Source: Pseudomonadota bacterium
Lineage (GTDB): Bacteria; Desulfobacterota; Desulfobulbia; Desulfobulbales; Desulfocapsaceae
Reading direction: 5' to 3'
Length of the DNA stretch: 58,987 bases
NCBI GenBank assembly: GCA_018821985.1
Contig: JAHJKP010000024.1
Span: 1 to 58,987, forward strand
The translations under genes were made by a program, and so were the position numbers. This document shows, in pieces, positions 8,471 through 16,670 of the stretch (position 1 is its first letter; each line of letters begins with the position of its first letter). Below the pieces are notes generated by a model. That model did no database searches. It worked only from the letters and a program-made list of their open reading frames with translations, and was not told the origin of the DNA.

Positions 8471-8524
8471 TTTCTATTTCAGTCACTGAAGTTGAAGTTT
8501 AGAGCTTCATAATTATTCCCTTTG

Positions 8525-8751
8525 TCACGATGGTAAGAAACAACTGCCGATTGAATATTGATCAAATCGTGATCGTTTTTCATAAAAAAAACTCATTCCA
8601 GCATCCGAGGCTGGGGGGCAAAACAGAAACTGGAATGAGAGGGACAAGACCCTTTTTTTAGAGGCTACACAAATTAAAAAAAAACCAGATCCAGCTTTCA
8701 CAACAAGGAGGGCGCTATGAAAACCGGACCTGGAGGGAAAATTCCCCTTTT
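8525..8751 (+). other. structured intergenic region with several hairpins
   Basis: This gap holds three separate foldable units on the plus strand. TCACGAT (8525-8531) pairs with ATCGTGA (8566-8572), just before TCGTTTTT. A perfect ten-base arm pair CTCATTCCAG / CTGGAATGAG spans 8592-8639. It is followed at once by a small intrinsic terminator, AGGG-acaaga-CCCT with seven T (8640-8659). At 8717 a 12-codon frame (MKTGPGGKIPLF) follows a very strong AAGGAGGG site and ends in a further GGGA/TCCC hairpin with six T. The first may terminate the crcB operon. The second, with its terminator, looks like an independent small RNA or attenuator. The 12-codon frame is not called as a gene. Confidence 0.5.
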
Positions 8752-9141
8752 TTAAAAGAGACCCAGCAACTTCGTGCCGAGAATAATCAAACCTGCACAG
8801 GCGACTCGTTTAACCATTACAGGACTCAATTTCTTGGCAATCTTTGGGCCGATGTAGCCGCCGAGTATGGCTGCCGGAAACATGACCAGAAAGAGAATCA
8901 GATCAAAATTGCCAAACTGATAATGGCGCATAGTGCCCATGGCGGTGTTGAAGAAGATTGCCAGCAGTGAACTGCCGACAACGATATACATGGGCAGCCG
9001 CAGTCCGAGTGTCATCAACGGCACCATGAATGGCCCGCCGCCAAATCCGAACATGGATGACATGATGGCAATGAGAAAACCCCCGATACAGCCAACAAAC
9101 ATATTGGCCTCAAATTCCTGACCCCAAAAATCTACTTTCAT
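8752..9141 (-). CDS. C-terminal half of a split TSUP transporter
   Basis: A 129-residue protein with about four membrane helices, equal to only one of the two repeats of a TSUP carrier. The family signature is present as MFVGCIGGFLIAIMSSMFGFGGGPFMVP, and the end GLIILGTKLLGLF matches the usual TSUP C-terminus. A clean GGAGGAATCC site precedes the ATG at 9141. It lies 27 bases after the 420-residue gene that holds the other repeat, so the two products probably assemble into one transporter. It is not a recent frameshift break: it has its own start, ribosome binding site and an N-terminal leader MKVDFWGQEFEANM. Confidence 0.82.
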   Translation of the reverse strand: MKVDFWGQEFEANMFVGCIGGFLIAIMSSMFGFGGGPFMVPLMTLGLRLPMYIVVGSSLLAIFFNTAMGTMRHYQFGNFDLILFLVMFPAAILGGYIGPKIAKKLSPVMVKRVACAGLIILGTKLLGLF

Positions 9142-9168
9142 AATGGATTCCTCCAGATAAGTTTCTGT

Positions 9169-10431
9169 TTAACCTTTTGCCTTAGCAGCTTCTGCTGCCC
9201 GTTTCTTGAACTCTTTCAAGATCGCCTGTTCTTTCTTGTTGTTAGCAAGATAGCCAGGAGTTGTCTGCCAGAACATTAAAGCAGCCAGTATCAGAAGAAC
9301 CCACCCGAAGAGAAATTTGAACTGATCCAAGGTGATCATCTCAGTCAGTTTCGGACCGATAAATCCACCCACCAGCATGGCGCAACCAATACTGCAGCCG
9401 AGTTTCCAGTTGATGAATTTAATCTTGGAGTAATTCATAATTCCTGTACCCTGAGCAAAAAGCACGGTGGGCATAACTGTTCCGGCCACGACGGTATGAG
9501 GCAGGGGGAAGAACATAATCAAGAGGGGGTTAAGAATAAATCCACCGCCTGCGCCCATCAGGACACCGAAAATAGTGACAGCCGATGCAAGGAGAAAGGG
9601 CCAGAGTATGTTGATGCTGGTACCGGCTGTACTTAGATAAACAGTGGGAAAAGCGATCTTGTTTTCAAAAGATGCCACTTCACTGGTGACTTTTTTGACC
9701 GTTTCCTTGTCTCCTTCTTTGATCCGCTCGGTGACGGCAGTTACTCTTGCACTGTATTTACCGGGCGCCAGGCCTGAACGAATACTGACCTTTGCCGAGT
9801 ACGAACCATCAGGGGCTGTTTCGACCTTGGCGGACAGCAGGTTGCCGACACTGACAAAGCGTGTTTTCACCAGCTTCATCGATTCACGCTTACTGGCTTT
9901 TTCGTCCATGGGAGGCAGCAAGGTGCCGCGTGATCCAAGAATACTGGCCATGATTGTGGCCTGATAATTGTCAATCTGAATCTTGGCCGGGACGGTGTAC
10001 GCTGCATCGGCACCGATTTCTTTCAGGACCTCAGAATATTTCCAACTTTTGCCTGCCGCCTTGGCCTTATCAATTGCCCCAGCCATTTCTACAGGAGCAA
10101 CAATTTTATAAAAAGCCGGCATGTCTTTGGTAATATAAAATTTATAGGGAATTATGCCTGTTTTAGGATCTTTTTTTCCATCAAATCGATTGGCCTTGAC
10201 GGTTTTTTCAGCAGACCAGAGTTCGATATAGACCTTGGAGCCAGCCGGGGCCTTTCCGGAAATGACAAAATCTCCACCGTTATCCAGGGAGGTTTTATCA
10301 AGGTTGATGGTTGGGGCATTGGCGTCGGCACCGGCAGCTTCAACTGCAGCTTGTTCGGCTCGCGTCGGCGGAGCGAAAAGTAAGACCATTGCCAGGGCCA
10401 TTATTGGTAATACACGAAACTTGATGTTCAT
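9169..10431 (-). CDS. periplasmic-domain fusion to the N-terminal half of a TSUP transporter
   Basis: A 420-residue protein in three parts. First comes a signal-anchor or cleaved signal peptide (about 1-27, ending near PTRAEQA). Then about 240 residues lie outside the membrane, with beta-rich Ig-like stretches such as GDFVISGKAPAGSKVYIELWS and DGSYSAKVSIRSGLAPGKYSAR. Last is a four-helix TSUP half (about 280-395) with GVLMGAGGGFILNPLL, followed by a Lys/Ala-rich cytoplasmic tail. The second ATG (10431) is chosen because GGAGG lies eight bases upstream; the first ATG (10440) is only three bases from it. The extracellular domain may bind or deliver the substrate. The partner half is the next gene. 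A sigma-54 promoter lies about 160 bases upstream. Confidence 0.82.
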   Translation of the reverse strand: MNIKFRVLPIMALAMVLLFAPPTRAEQAAVEAAGADANAPTINLDKTSLDNGGDFVISGKAPAGSKVYIELWSAEKTVKANRFDGKKDPKTGIIPYKFYITKDMPAFYKIVAPVEMAGAIDKAKAAGKSWKYSEVLKEIGADAAYTVPAKIQIDNYQATIMASILGSRGTLLPPMDEKASKRESMKLVKTRFVSVGNLLSAKVETAPDGSYSAKVSIRSGLAPGKYSARVTAVTERIKEGDKETVKKVTSEVASFENKIAFPTVYLSTAGTSINILWPFLLASAVTIFGVLMGAGGGFILNPLLIMFFPLPHTVVAGTVMPTVLFAQGTGIMNYSKIKFINWKLGCSIGCAMLVGGFIGPKLTEMITLDQFKFLFGWVLLILAALMFWQTTPGYLANNKKEQAILKEFKKRAAEAAKAKG

Positions 10432-10597
10432 ATCATCCACCTCCTGTCTAAAATGAGAGTGTCTTCGAAAGAAGACGGTGTTGTTTGAATTTCAATATAC
10501 TGACCCATTTGACCTCCTTTGTGGAACTTCACTATCTGACAAGCACAGCCGGTTTATAAATACAAAACATTAGTGCCTTATATGGTGTTGTTTTGAT

Positions 10598-10616
10598 TAA
10601 GCAATAATGGAGCCAA
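10598..10616 (-). promoter_or_regulatory. sigma-54 (-24/-12) promoter for the split TSUP operon
   Basis: On the minus strand the sequence reads TTGGCTCCATTATTGCTTA. It has the required GG and GC dinucleotides exactly ten bases apart and agrees well with TGGCAC-N5-TTGC. Transcription would start near 10590, leaving an untranslated leader of about 160 bases before the TSUP gene. Upstream, at 10647-10672, the hexamer TTGCTG is repeated 20 bp apart, each followed by a similar ATTCT stretch, which could be binding sites for an activator. Confidence 0.7.
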
Positions 10617-10993
10617 TTTGATATGAGAATATTTTATTTTATTATCTTGCTGTATTCTCGAATATTTTGCTGAATTCTGGGCGAAAACATGGAGAGGATG
10701 AAGCAAAAACGAGTTTTAAAAGTGCAGTAAAAACTATGCACCGCTGTTTTTTTGTTGCAGAGAATGGGTATGGCAGGGTTGTCTGGGAATAGAGATTGAT
10801 AGGGAAGTAAGGCTTCCAGAAGTTTTCTATCAATGACATTTGTCATGTCCAGGAACTGTGGGAAACTTTGGCTAAGATATACAGGGTAGAGTTAACTATT
10901 CCAGCCGTGGTGATTTTCTCAATGTTTTGTGCCGTTCCTCTCTGGAGAAGCTTTTCAAAAAGAATCCAGGAGGTCGGGGGCTGATAGCTCCTA
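10617..10993. promoter_or_regulatory. upstream region of the split TSUP operon
   Basis: About 380 bases without a believable gene. Visible elements are the direct repeat TTGCTG..ATTCT (10647-10660 and 10667-10678), a TGACA-tt-TGTCA palindrome at 10834-10845, and GTGCA / TGCAC arms around 10730. Two overlapping minus-strand frames here (about 65-70 codons) have no ribosome binding site and no family resemblance. Any of the repeats could be the enhancer site for the sigma-54 promoter at 10598. Confidence 0.35.
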
Positions 10994-11398
10994 TTATCTC
11001 TGGCTAACTAAGTTGTTTTTCAGGCATAGTCGAAATTGTTCCTGATTGAGGAGAAAGGCTTCAATGACCACCGGATCAAAGTGTTTGCCTGATTCGCGGC
11101 AGATAAGTTCAACGGCCTTTTCATGGAATGAGGGATCTTTATAGGGCCGTTTGCTGCGCAAGGCGTCATAGGCATCGGCCAGGGCGACGATGTGGGCCAA
11201 GAGGGGGATCGCTTCTCCTTTGAGCCTGGTAGGATACCCGGTCCCGTTCCATTTCTCATGATGATAGAAGGCGATATTACCCGCGAGAGCCAGAGAGGAG
11301 TCTTTACCAAATCGCTCCACAAAAATTTGGTTTCCCCGGTTGAGGGTATCCAGTGGTAACGAAATAGTTATAAAGAGCCAGTTATTTCGAATCGGCTT
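10994..11398 (-). pseudogene. truncated HD-GYP domain protein remnant
   Basis: The frame encodes only the C-terminal half of an HD-GYP phosphodiesterase: NRGNQIFVERFGKDSS, then the clear HHEKWNGTGYP signature, GEAIPLLAHIVALADAYDAL and SGKHFDPVVIEAF. The N-terminal half with the first HD residues is missing. The homologous frame can be read upstream without a start codon as far as the stop of the CBS gene, with which it is in frame. A GTG at 11320 could start translation but has no good ribosome binding site. HD-GYP enzymes hydrolyse cyclic di-GMP; without the missing metal ligands this copy should be inactive. It is best seen as a relic left by a deletion that joined it to the CBS gene. Confidence 0.7.
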
Positions 11399-11803
11399 CT
11401 AAAAAAGTTCATTGTCGAGAATTAACGAGGAAAGAGAGATCATGCCGACAATCTTTCCTTCCTCCTCGACCGGCGCCCGTCGTATACCGGCCCGGTAAAT
11501 CAGGCGGGCCACATAGCGGATGTCCATATCCGCCGGTACGGTGATGACCGGTTTGGTCATGATCTCATAGACATTCACCTCGTTGGGCGAACGACCCGGG
11601 ACCATAACCCCCCTGATAAAGTCCTGAACGACCACAATACCCCAGGCATCATCGTCATCCCGTTTTTTTATAAGCAGACAGGAAACCTTCTCAGAACGCA
11701 TCTTGGCGGCTGCCTCCCTGGCGGTGGCCATGCCGTCAATGGAGACAACCCCCTTGTGCATCACGTCTCTTGCCCGTATAATTTTTCTAGCGTCAGCTTC
11801 CAT
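11399..11803 (-). CDS. CBS-domain pair protein
   Basis: A 134-residue protein made of two CBS domains. The first (about 9-70) contains ARDVMHKGVVSIDGMATAREAA and SCLLIKKRDDDDAWGIVVVQDF; the second (about 76-132) contains VYEIMTKPVITVPADMDIRYVAR and GIRRAPVEEEGKIVGMISLSSLI. Such pairs bind adenine nucleotides and act as energy sensors. It is the last intact gene of a minus-strand run of two DUF1538 membrane proteins and a P-II-like protein, 33 bases after the latter. The context suggests it modulates the DUF1538 transporter in response to nucleotide levels. Confidence 0.85.
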   Translation of the reverse strand: MEADARKIIRARDVMHKGVVSIDGMATAREAAAKMRSEKVSCLLIKKRDDDDAWGIVVVQDFIRGVMVPGRSPNEVNVYEIMTKPVITVPADMDIRYVARLIYRAGIRRAPVEEEGKIVGMISLSSLILDNELF

Positions 11804-11836
11804 AATGTTCTTCCTCGCAGAAATAAATGTGGTTTG

Positions 11837-12184
11837 TTAAAAATAACTTTCCCGGACCTCTTCTTTAAATCGTTCCATCTGGCTTTCCAGCCCCACTACA
11901 TGTTCGACAGGGAGTACAAAGGCAATGCCGGTGCCTGGCTTATGAAATTCTCCCGCCTCTTTTATCGTATCAAGGATTTTGGTCACCAGATGCTCTTCGA
12001 GAAGAAACATGATAATGTCGGACTGTGCCTCCAGCGAGAGGCCAAAAAAGGTTTTGGCCTCTCGGATACCGGTACCTCGGGCCGGGATGATCGTGGCCCC
12101 TGTGGCTCCTGCTGCTTTGGCCGCATCCACAACACGATCGGTGATACCAGGCTTGACTGAAGATAAAATGAGTTTAAAGCGCAT
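11837..12184 (-). CDS. P-II-like signalling protein
   Basis: A 115-residue protein, MRFKLILSSVKPGITDRVVDAAKAAGATGATIIPARGTG, with the ferredoxin-like beta-alpha-beta layout of the P-II (GlnB/GlnK) superfamily and the glycine-rich GTGIAFVLPVEHVVGL second strand region. The canonical uridylylated T-loop tyrosine is not seen, so it is a P-II relative rather than GlnB. The start at 12184 follows CGGAGA; a longer frame to 12241 runs back into the DUF1538 gene. Lying between two membrane genes and a CBS gene, it probably gates the DUF1538 protein as GlnK gates AmtB, but the effector is unknown. Confidence 0.82.
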   Translation of the reverse strand: MRFKLILSSVKPGITDRVVDAAKAAGATGATIIPARGTGIREAKTFFGLSLEAQSDIIMFLLEEHLVTKILDTIKEAGEFHKPGTGIAFVLPVEHVVGLESQMERFKEEVRESYF

Positions 12185-12200
12185 TCTTTTTCTCCGTGAA

Positions 12201-12980
12201 TTATTTGTTGCGTTGACTAAGCCAGTGCATGAATTGGGCATAGCCCATGACGGTTATGATCGGAAAAAGACTGGCAAAGGCAATAAGGCCAAAGCCGTCC
12301 AAAGCGGGATTTCGTCCCGGCACGGTGGCGGACAGCCCAAGGCCAAGCGCCGCCACCAGAGGGACTGTGACTGTTGATGTGGTGACTCCGCCTGAATCGT
12401 AGGCCAGGGGAATGATGCTTTTGGGGGCAAAGAGGGTCTGGACAATGACAATCATGTAGCCGACAAGGATATAGAGATAGAGCGGGGTGCCGGTGACGAT
12501 GCGAAAGGTGCCCAGGCCTATGCCAAAGGCGACTCCCACGGCCACCGTGATTCTCAGGCCCCACTGGCTGATGGTTCCGGCGGAAACTTCGTTGGCTTTA
12601 TAGGCCACCGCAATGAGAGAGGGTTCGGCTATGGTGGTGGCAAAGCCGATCATGGCCGCAAAGAGATAGACCCAGCCATATGCCTTCCAGTCGGCCTGTA
12701 AGACAATGGTATCCGCGCCATAGATAAAGGCGGGATCAGAGAGTTGGGATGCCATGATCTTGCCCAAAGGGAAAAGCGCTTTCTCCAGTCCCGCCAGAAA
12801 GAGGGCCAGGCCGATGACGACATAGATGCCGCCGACCACAAGGCGGCGCAGATGGGGAATGGGCTGCCGCAAGACCAGGAGCTGAAAGCCGGTGATGAGG
12901 GCGATGATGGGCAGCACATCCCGGCAGGTCGAAAGCAGTATTTTGCTGAAGTCATGTATGAATTCCACGAAAAATGTCAT
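12201..12980 (-). CDS. DUF1538 membrane protein (copy 2)
   Basis: A 259-residue polytopic membrane protein of the DUF1538 family. It begins with about 20 soluble residues, then DVLPIIALITGFQLLVLRQPIP, GLALFLAGLEKALFPLGKIMA and the conserved IGFATTIAEPSLIAVA and [24 protein letters not shown] blocks. It is clearly paralogous to the upstream gene (12984-13718), from which it is separated by three bases, so the two probably form a hetero-oligomer. The family function is not established; the proline and glycine-rich repeats suggest an ion transporter. The stop lies 16 bases before the P-II-like gene start. Confidence 0.85.
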   Translation of the reverse strand: MTFFVEFIHDFSKILLSTCRDVLPIIALITGFQLLVLRQPIPHLRRLVVGGIYVVIGLALFLAGLEKALFPLGKIMASQLSDPAFIYGADTIVLQADWKAYGWVYLFAAMIGFATTIAEPSLIAVAYKANEVSAGTISQWGLRITVAVGVAFGIGLGTFRIVTGTPLYLYILVGYMIVIVQTLFAPKSIIPLAYDSGGVTTSTVTVPLVAALGLGLSATVPGRNPALDGFGLIAFASLFPIITVMGYAQFMHWLSQRNK

Positions 12981-12983
12981 TTC

Positions 12984-13718
12984 TTATCTGAAGATTATGA
13001 GTCCGTATCCCATGACAAAGATCATGGGAAGCAGGGATGCAAAGGCGATAAGTCCAAAGCCATCCAGAAGAGGACTCCGGCCGCGAATGGTTGAGGCCAG
13101 CCCCACACCCAGTGCCGCCACCAGTGGTACGGTGATGGTGGAGGTGGTAACCCCGCCGGCATCGTAGGCGATGCCGATGATCTCTGGCGGGGCAATGGTG
13201 GTCATCAGCATGACAAGCACATAGCCGCCGATGATCAGATAATGAATGGGCCATCCGCGGATGATGCGCATGACACCGATGAGGATGGCAAGCCCCACGG
13301 AGAAAGCGACAGACATGCGCAGGCCGAATGCGTATTGCTTCAGCGTCTCCTGGCTCGAATCGATAAGCCCCCCCGCGCTGGCAATCTCCGCTGCTTCGGC
13401 CGCAACGGCGATGAGGGCAGGCTCGGCCACGGTAGTTGAGAAACCGAGGGCAAAGGCAAAGCAGAGGAGCCAGAAGAGGCTGCCCTTCCTGGCCAGGGCG
13501 TGGGCCATTGTCTCACCGATGGGAAAGAGGCCCATCTCCAGTCCCTGGACAAAGAGGGTGAGGCCGACCACCACCAGAATGGCGCCGAAAAGGACTTGGC
13601 CCATTTGTGGTAATGGTTGTTTCAGGACAACAATCTGAAAGAAGGCGATGACCAGAATAATGGGCAGCAGATCAGTTACGGCCTGCTTGAGCTTTTTCAG
13701 GATGATGGAGATGATCAT
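12984..13718 (-). CDS. DUF1538 membrane protein (copy 1)
   Basis: A 244-residue polytopic protein, the first gene of its operon. It has the same blocks as its paralogue: [60 protein letters not shown] and [24 protein letters not shown], ending [21 protein letters not shown]. The near-identical [21 protein letters not shown] segment in both copies marks a likely substrate path. An extra insertion (about 95-120, with [16 protein letters not shown]) is longer than in copy 2. Family function is unknown. Association with P-II-like and CBS regulators is the main clue. Confidence 0.85.
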   Translation of the reverse strand: MIISIILKKLKQAVTDLLPIILVIAFFQIVVLKQPLPQMGQVLFGAILVVVGLTLFVQGLEMGLFPIGETMAHALARKGSLFWLLCFAFALGFSTTVAEPALIAVAAEAAEIASAGGLIDSSQETLKQYAFGLRMSVAFSVGLAILIGVMRIIRGWPIHYLIIGGYVLVMLMTTIAPPEIIGIAYDAGGVTTSTITVPLVAALGVGLASTIRGRSPLLDGFGLIAFASLLPMIFVMGYGLIIFR

Positions 13719-13935
13719 TGCTTTCCTTGCTGTTGCCCTTACCGCTTACAATAAATTCTGTCACGGATCTGCTGCTTTTTGTCTGGGCATTGAATGAGAT
13801 GACAAGTTAAGTTAAAGTTACTTGATTTTAGAGGTTTTTCCAAATTTTTTAAAAATGTCTCAGCTGAGGCCTGAGCAATCAACTGGAGGCTTTGGCGGAA
13901 ATTGTCAATGATGAAAAAACTTGGTGAGGGAATGC

Positions 13936-14352
13936 ATGAAATCGTATCGTAAAGAATTGTGGTTCAATGTACTGACACGGAGAGCATTTATTAATATTAC
14001 ACCTCAAGTGCAAGAATGTTTGTCCGAAAGTGGGATCTCTGAGGGATTGATACTTGTTAATGCCATGCATATCACGGCATCGGTCTTTATCAATGATAAT
14101 GAATCCGGTTTGCATCATGACTATGAGGTATGGCTTGAGAAGCTGGCTCCCCATGAACCGGTCAGTCACTATCATCATAACGTCGGTGAAGACAACGCAG
14201 ATGCCCATTTGAAGCGGCAGGTGATGGGAAGAGAGGTTGTTGTTGCTGTTACCGCTGGTCAACTTGATTTCGGGACATGGGAGCAGATATTCTATGGTGA
14301 GTTTGATGGCGGGCGCAAAAAAAGAGTTTTGGTGAAAATAATTGGTGAGTAA
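13936..14352 (+). CDS. YjbQ family protein (UPF0047)
   Basis: A 138-residue protein with the complete UPF0047 pattern: [27 protein letters not shown], then [47 protein letters not shown] and the [12 protein letters not shown] end. The conserved histidines that form the metal site are present. Members have weak thiamine-phosphate synthase activity in vitro, but the physiological role is unclear. The ATG at 13936 is used because GAGGGA is well spaced before it. It stands alone, divergent from the DUF1538 operon. Confidence 0.88.
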   Translation: MKSYRKELWFNVLTRRAFINITPQVQECLSESGISEGLILVNAMHITASVFINDNESGLHHDYEVWLEKLAPHEPVSHYHHNVGEDNADAHLKRQVMGREVVVAVTAGQLDFGTWEQIFYGEFDGGRKKRVLVKIIGE

Positions 14353-14459
14353 GAAATTCGGAGTTACAGAGACTCGTTAAGATTGTGAGCAGTTTCCTGG
14401 GTGCGTCCCTTTGATAATTTCCATAATAAACAGAGCAATGGCGGCTATCGGGCGCTTTC

Positions 14460-14945
14460 TCAAGGTCCACAGCACTTCTTGAATTTCCTGCCGCTGCCGC
14501 AATGACAGGGGTCATTGCGGCCAATCTTTGCCCCTCTTCTTTCGACAGGAAGGGCGTCATCCTTGATGTCGCCATCGACATAGAGCCATTGCCCATCTTC
14601 TTTCACAAAACGACTGACTTCGTGCAGTTTCCATGGTTTCTTCTGGATAAATGAGCTTGCCTTGAATTCGACCACACCTTCGCTGTCGCTCTCCATCCCC
14701 TTTTCAGTACGGACTATATGAAGGCCGCACCAGTCAGGGATGGTGGCAGGGTCGATCGTATCTGGTCTGGTCGAGGGATGCCATGATCTGAGAAGGTATG
14801 CGACGTCTCGGACCACATTAGCGGTGTAGCGTGAGCGCATCAAGGCTTCAGCCGTAGAGGCCATACGATCACCGGAAAGCAACGGCTCACAGCACTCAGC
14901 ATATGGTCGGTCAGAGGTGCAGGGGCAGGTAGCGGTAGCGATCAT
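14460..14945 (-). CDS. YchJ-like SEC-C motif protein
   Basis: A 161-residue protein with a zinc-binding SEC-C-like motif at both ends: CPCTSDRPYAECCEPLL near residues 7-23 and NDPCHCGSGRKFKKCCGP at the C-terminus. Between them is the NTF2-like YchJ middle domain (about 28-125) with AEALMRSRYTANVVRDVAYLLRSWHPSTRP and VEFKASSF. This is the UPF0225 arrangement. Function is not established; the SEC-C module binds zinc and nucleic-acid or ribosome-associated partners in other proteins. It converges with the YjbQ gene. Confidence 0.88.
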   Translation of the reverse strand: MIATATCPCTSDRPYAECCEPLLSGDRMASTAEALMRSRYTANVVRDVAYLLRSWHPSTRPDTIDPATIPDWCGLHIVRTEKGMESDSEGVVEFKASSFIQKKPWKLHEVSRFVKEDGQWLYVDGDIKDDALPVERRGAKIGRNDPCHCGSGRKFKKCCGP

Positions 14946-15102
14946 AGTAAAAGGAACGGATTGGTTTTTTGTATCTATCTTTTTTAGCAGAAAAATATCC
15001 GGGCATTATAAGCCAAAAATATTTTTCAGCCTTGGTCGGTGAGTATATATTGAGCATATGCCACCAAGCCCCAGAGGGGTGTGGCTGAAGAGAGCCATTA
15101 TC

Positions 15103-15600
15103 CTATTCGATCAGGGCTTCGGGTAGGATGACCTTATCGAACAACCATTTTTGCTCACCTTTGACCAGGGCAATCTCCACCTTGTGCATCTCTTCAATAG
15201 AGTCTGTCCCTGTTGTATCCCCGCGTCGGAGCCGAACCGTACTCTGCACTTCCGCCTGTCCCTTGGCTGGTATGTTGATAATTACATCTTCAAAGGCAAC
15301 GGCGAGGAGGGTGTAGCGATTACGGTGGTAGATGAGGTACTGGATAATCAGATCCTGTTCCAGTGCCTCGTGATAGGTTCTCTCCGGAATAGTCACCAGG
15401 CAGGTCTTTCCCAGCATATTCTTGACTTGGCGCATTTTCAGAGCCATCTGTATCGGCGACTCCTGTCCCTCCTTGCCAAGCTCTACAGCAAGGTCAGTAA
15501 GTTGGCGCTTAATCACCTCTTTATCGGAAAAATAGTAGGCGAGCCAGCCACCCAGAGCAATGACCAGCACCAGAGCAACGAGAACGATTTTTTTTACCAT
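15103..15600 (-). CDS. membrane-anchored protein of unknown function
   Basis: A 165-residue protein with one N-terminal membrane helix (MVKKIVLVALVLVIALGGWLAYYF) and a mixed alpha/beta extracytoplasmic domain. I do not recognise the family. The domain begins with an amphipathic helix (EVIKRQLTDLAVELG), and the strand-rich remainder (TLLAVAFEDVIINIPAKGQAEVQSTVRLRR, then KWLFDKVIL) has the look of an NTF2/Tim44-like fold. The start at 15600 is chosen because CAGGA lies before it; a longer frame lacks a good site. It lies between ychJ and the C39 operon, both separated by more than 150 bases. Confidence 0.6.
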   Translation of the reverse strand: MVKKIVLVALVLVIALGGWLAYYFSDKEVIKRQLTDLAVELGKEGQESPIQMALKMRQVKNMLGKTCLVTIPERTYHEALEQDLIIQYLIYHRNRYTLLAVAFEDVIINIPAKGQAEVQSTVRLRRGDTTGTDSIEEMHKVEIALVKGEQKWLFDKVILPEALIE

Positions 15601-15947
15601 AGAGATTCCTGTATAAAATTCAGTTTCGCGGCAACAGTATAGTTTATGGCCAGACGATAGGGGTTGGCTCATTATTGTCTGTTCTGTTGCTATTTAATTC
15701 TCATTACTCTACACTTATTCATAAGTGTACTTGTTTTGTTAAAAAGAGATCAAGATAATTTGTTGATATGAGAAGTGAACTTTGTCGCAGGTATCTTCCA
15801 TTTCGTGGAAAATGGTTTTAGAGTTTGGTGCTGTTTCTATCCGGTATTTTTCCTTTGAAATATTTTTCTTTTCCTCTGGATTCTTTTGGCAGGATCTAAG
15901 TATGACCTGTGAATGCCAGAAGGATATTGCATACCAGGAGCATCCCT

Positions 15948-16670
15948 ATGGAATCCCGCTTTGCACTGGATATACTTTCGCAACCTGATGATACAACCTG
16001 TGGTCCCACCTGTCTGCATGCTGTCTACAGGTATTATGGTGACGAGATCTCATTAAATCAGGTTGTTTCCGAGGCCCATCCGCTTGAAGGTGGCGGCACC
16101 CTCGAAGTCCTCCTTGCCTGTCATGCACTGCGACGCGGCTACCGGGCCACGATTTACACCTACAACCTGCAGGTCTTTGATCCCACCTGGTTTGAAGGCC
16201 CCGACATTGATCTCAGTGCAAAGCTCAAGCAGCAGGTCAAGGTCAAGACCAGTAAAAAACTGAAGGTTGCCACCAAGGCCTATCTGGAATTTCTGGCTCT
16301 GGGTGGGAAACTGCGATTCCAGGATCTTACCACCGCCCTTCTTCGTAAATACCTCAAACAAGACAAACCCATTCTCTGCGGTCTTTCCTCCACCTATCTG
16401 TACCATTGCGCCCGTGAGTTCGGCCCCACCCTTGACTCTGATGATATCCGGGGAGTGGCCACCGGCCATTTTGTGATCCTCTGCGGTTATGATCTCCATA
16501 ACCGCCATGTCTTCGTTGCGGACCCCCTGAAGCATCCTTCGGGGAAGGGCCAGTTATACGAGGTCGATATCGACCGTCTCGTGGGTTCCATCCTCCTGGG
16601 CATCCTCACCTACGATGCCAACCTGCTCATCATTGAGCCCCCATCAGGGAATGGCAAGGTGGCAAAATGA
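15948..16670 (+). CDS. C39-like papain-fold peptidase
   Basis: A 240-residue soluble protein. QPDDTTCGPTCLHAVYRYYG places a candidate catalytic cysteine at residue 18. GVATGHFVILCGYDLHNRHVFVADPLKH supplies the following histidine and aspartate in the order expected of C39 peptidases. There is no transporter domain, and no signal peptide is evident. AGGAG precedes the ATG at 15948 by eight bases. It overlaps the next gene by four bases (ATGA) and opens an operon with a RimK-like ATP-grasp ligase, a GCS2 ligase and an N-formylglutamate amidohydrolase. A processing or amide-cleaving role on the peptide-like product of the ligases is the natural guess. Confidence 0.85.
   Translation: MESRFALDILSQPDDTTCGPTCLHAVYRYYGDEISLNQVVSEAHPLEGGGTLEVLLACHALRRGYRATIYTYNLQVFDPTWFEGPDIDLSAKLKQQVKVKTSKKLKVATKAYLEFLALGGKLRFQDLTTALLRKYLKQDKPILCGLSSTYLYHCAREFGPTLDSDDIRGVATGHFVILCGYDLHNRHVFVADPLKHPSGKGQLYEVDIDRLVGSILLGILTYDANLLIIEPPSGNGKVAK

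Noticed and set aside
10634-10846. Overlapping 65-70 codon minus-strand frames
   Set aside because: AT-rich, no ribosome site, no recognisable product; the region looks regulatory.
11399-11401. TAG between the CBS gene and the in-frame HD-GYP half read as pyrrolysine or readthrough
   Set aside because: The CBS protein is complete at the stop, the HD-GYP part lacks its first half, and no pyrrolysine genes or readthrough signal are visible. A deletion relic explains it.
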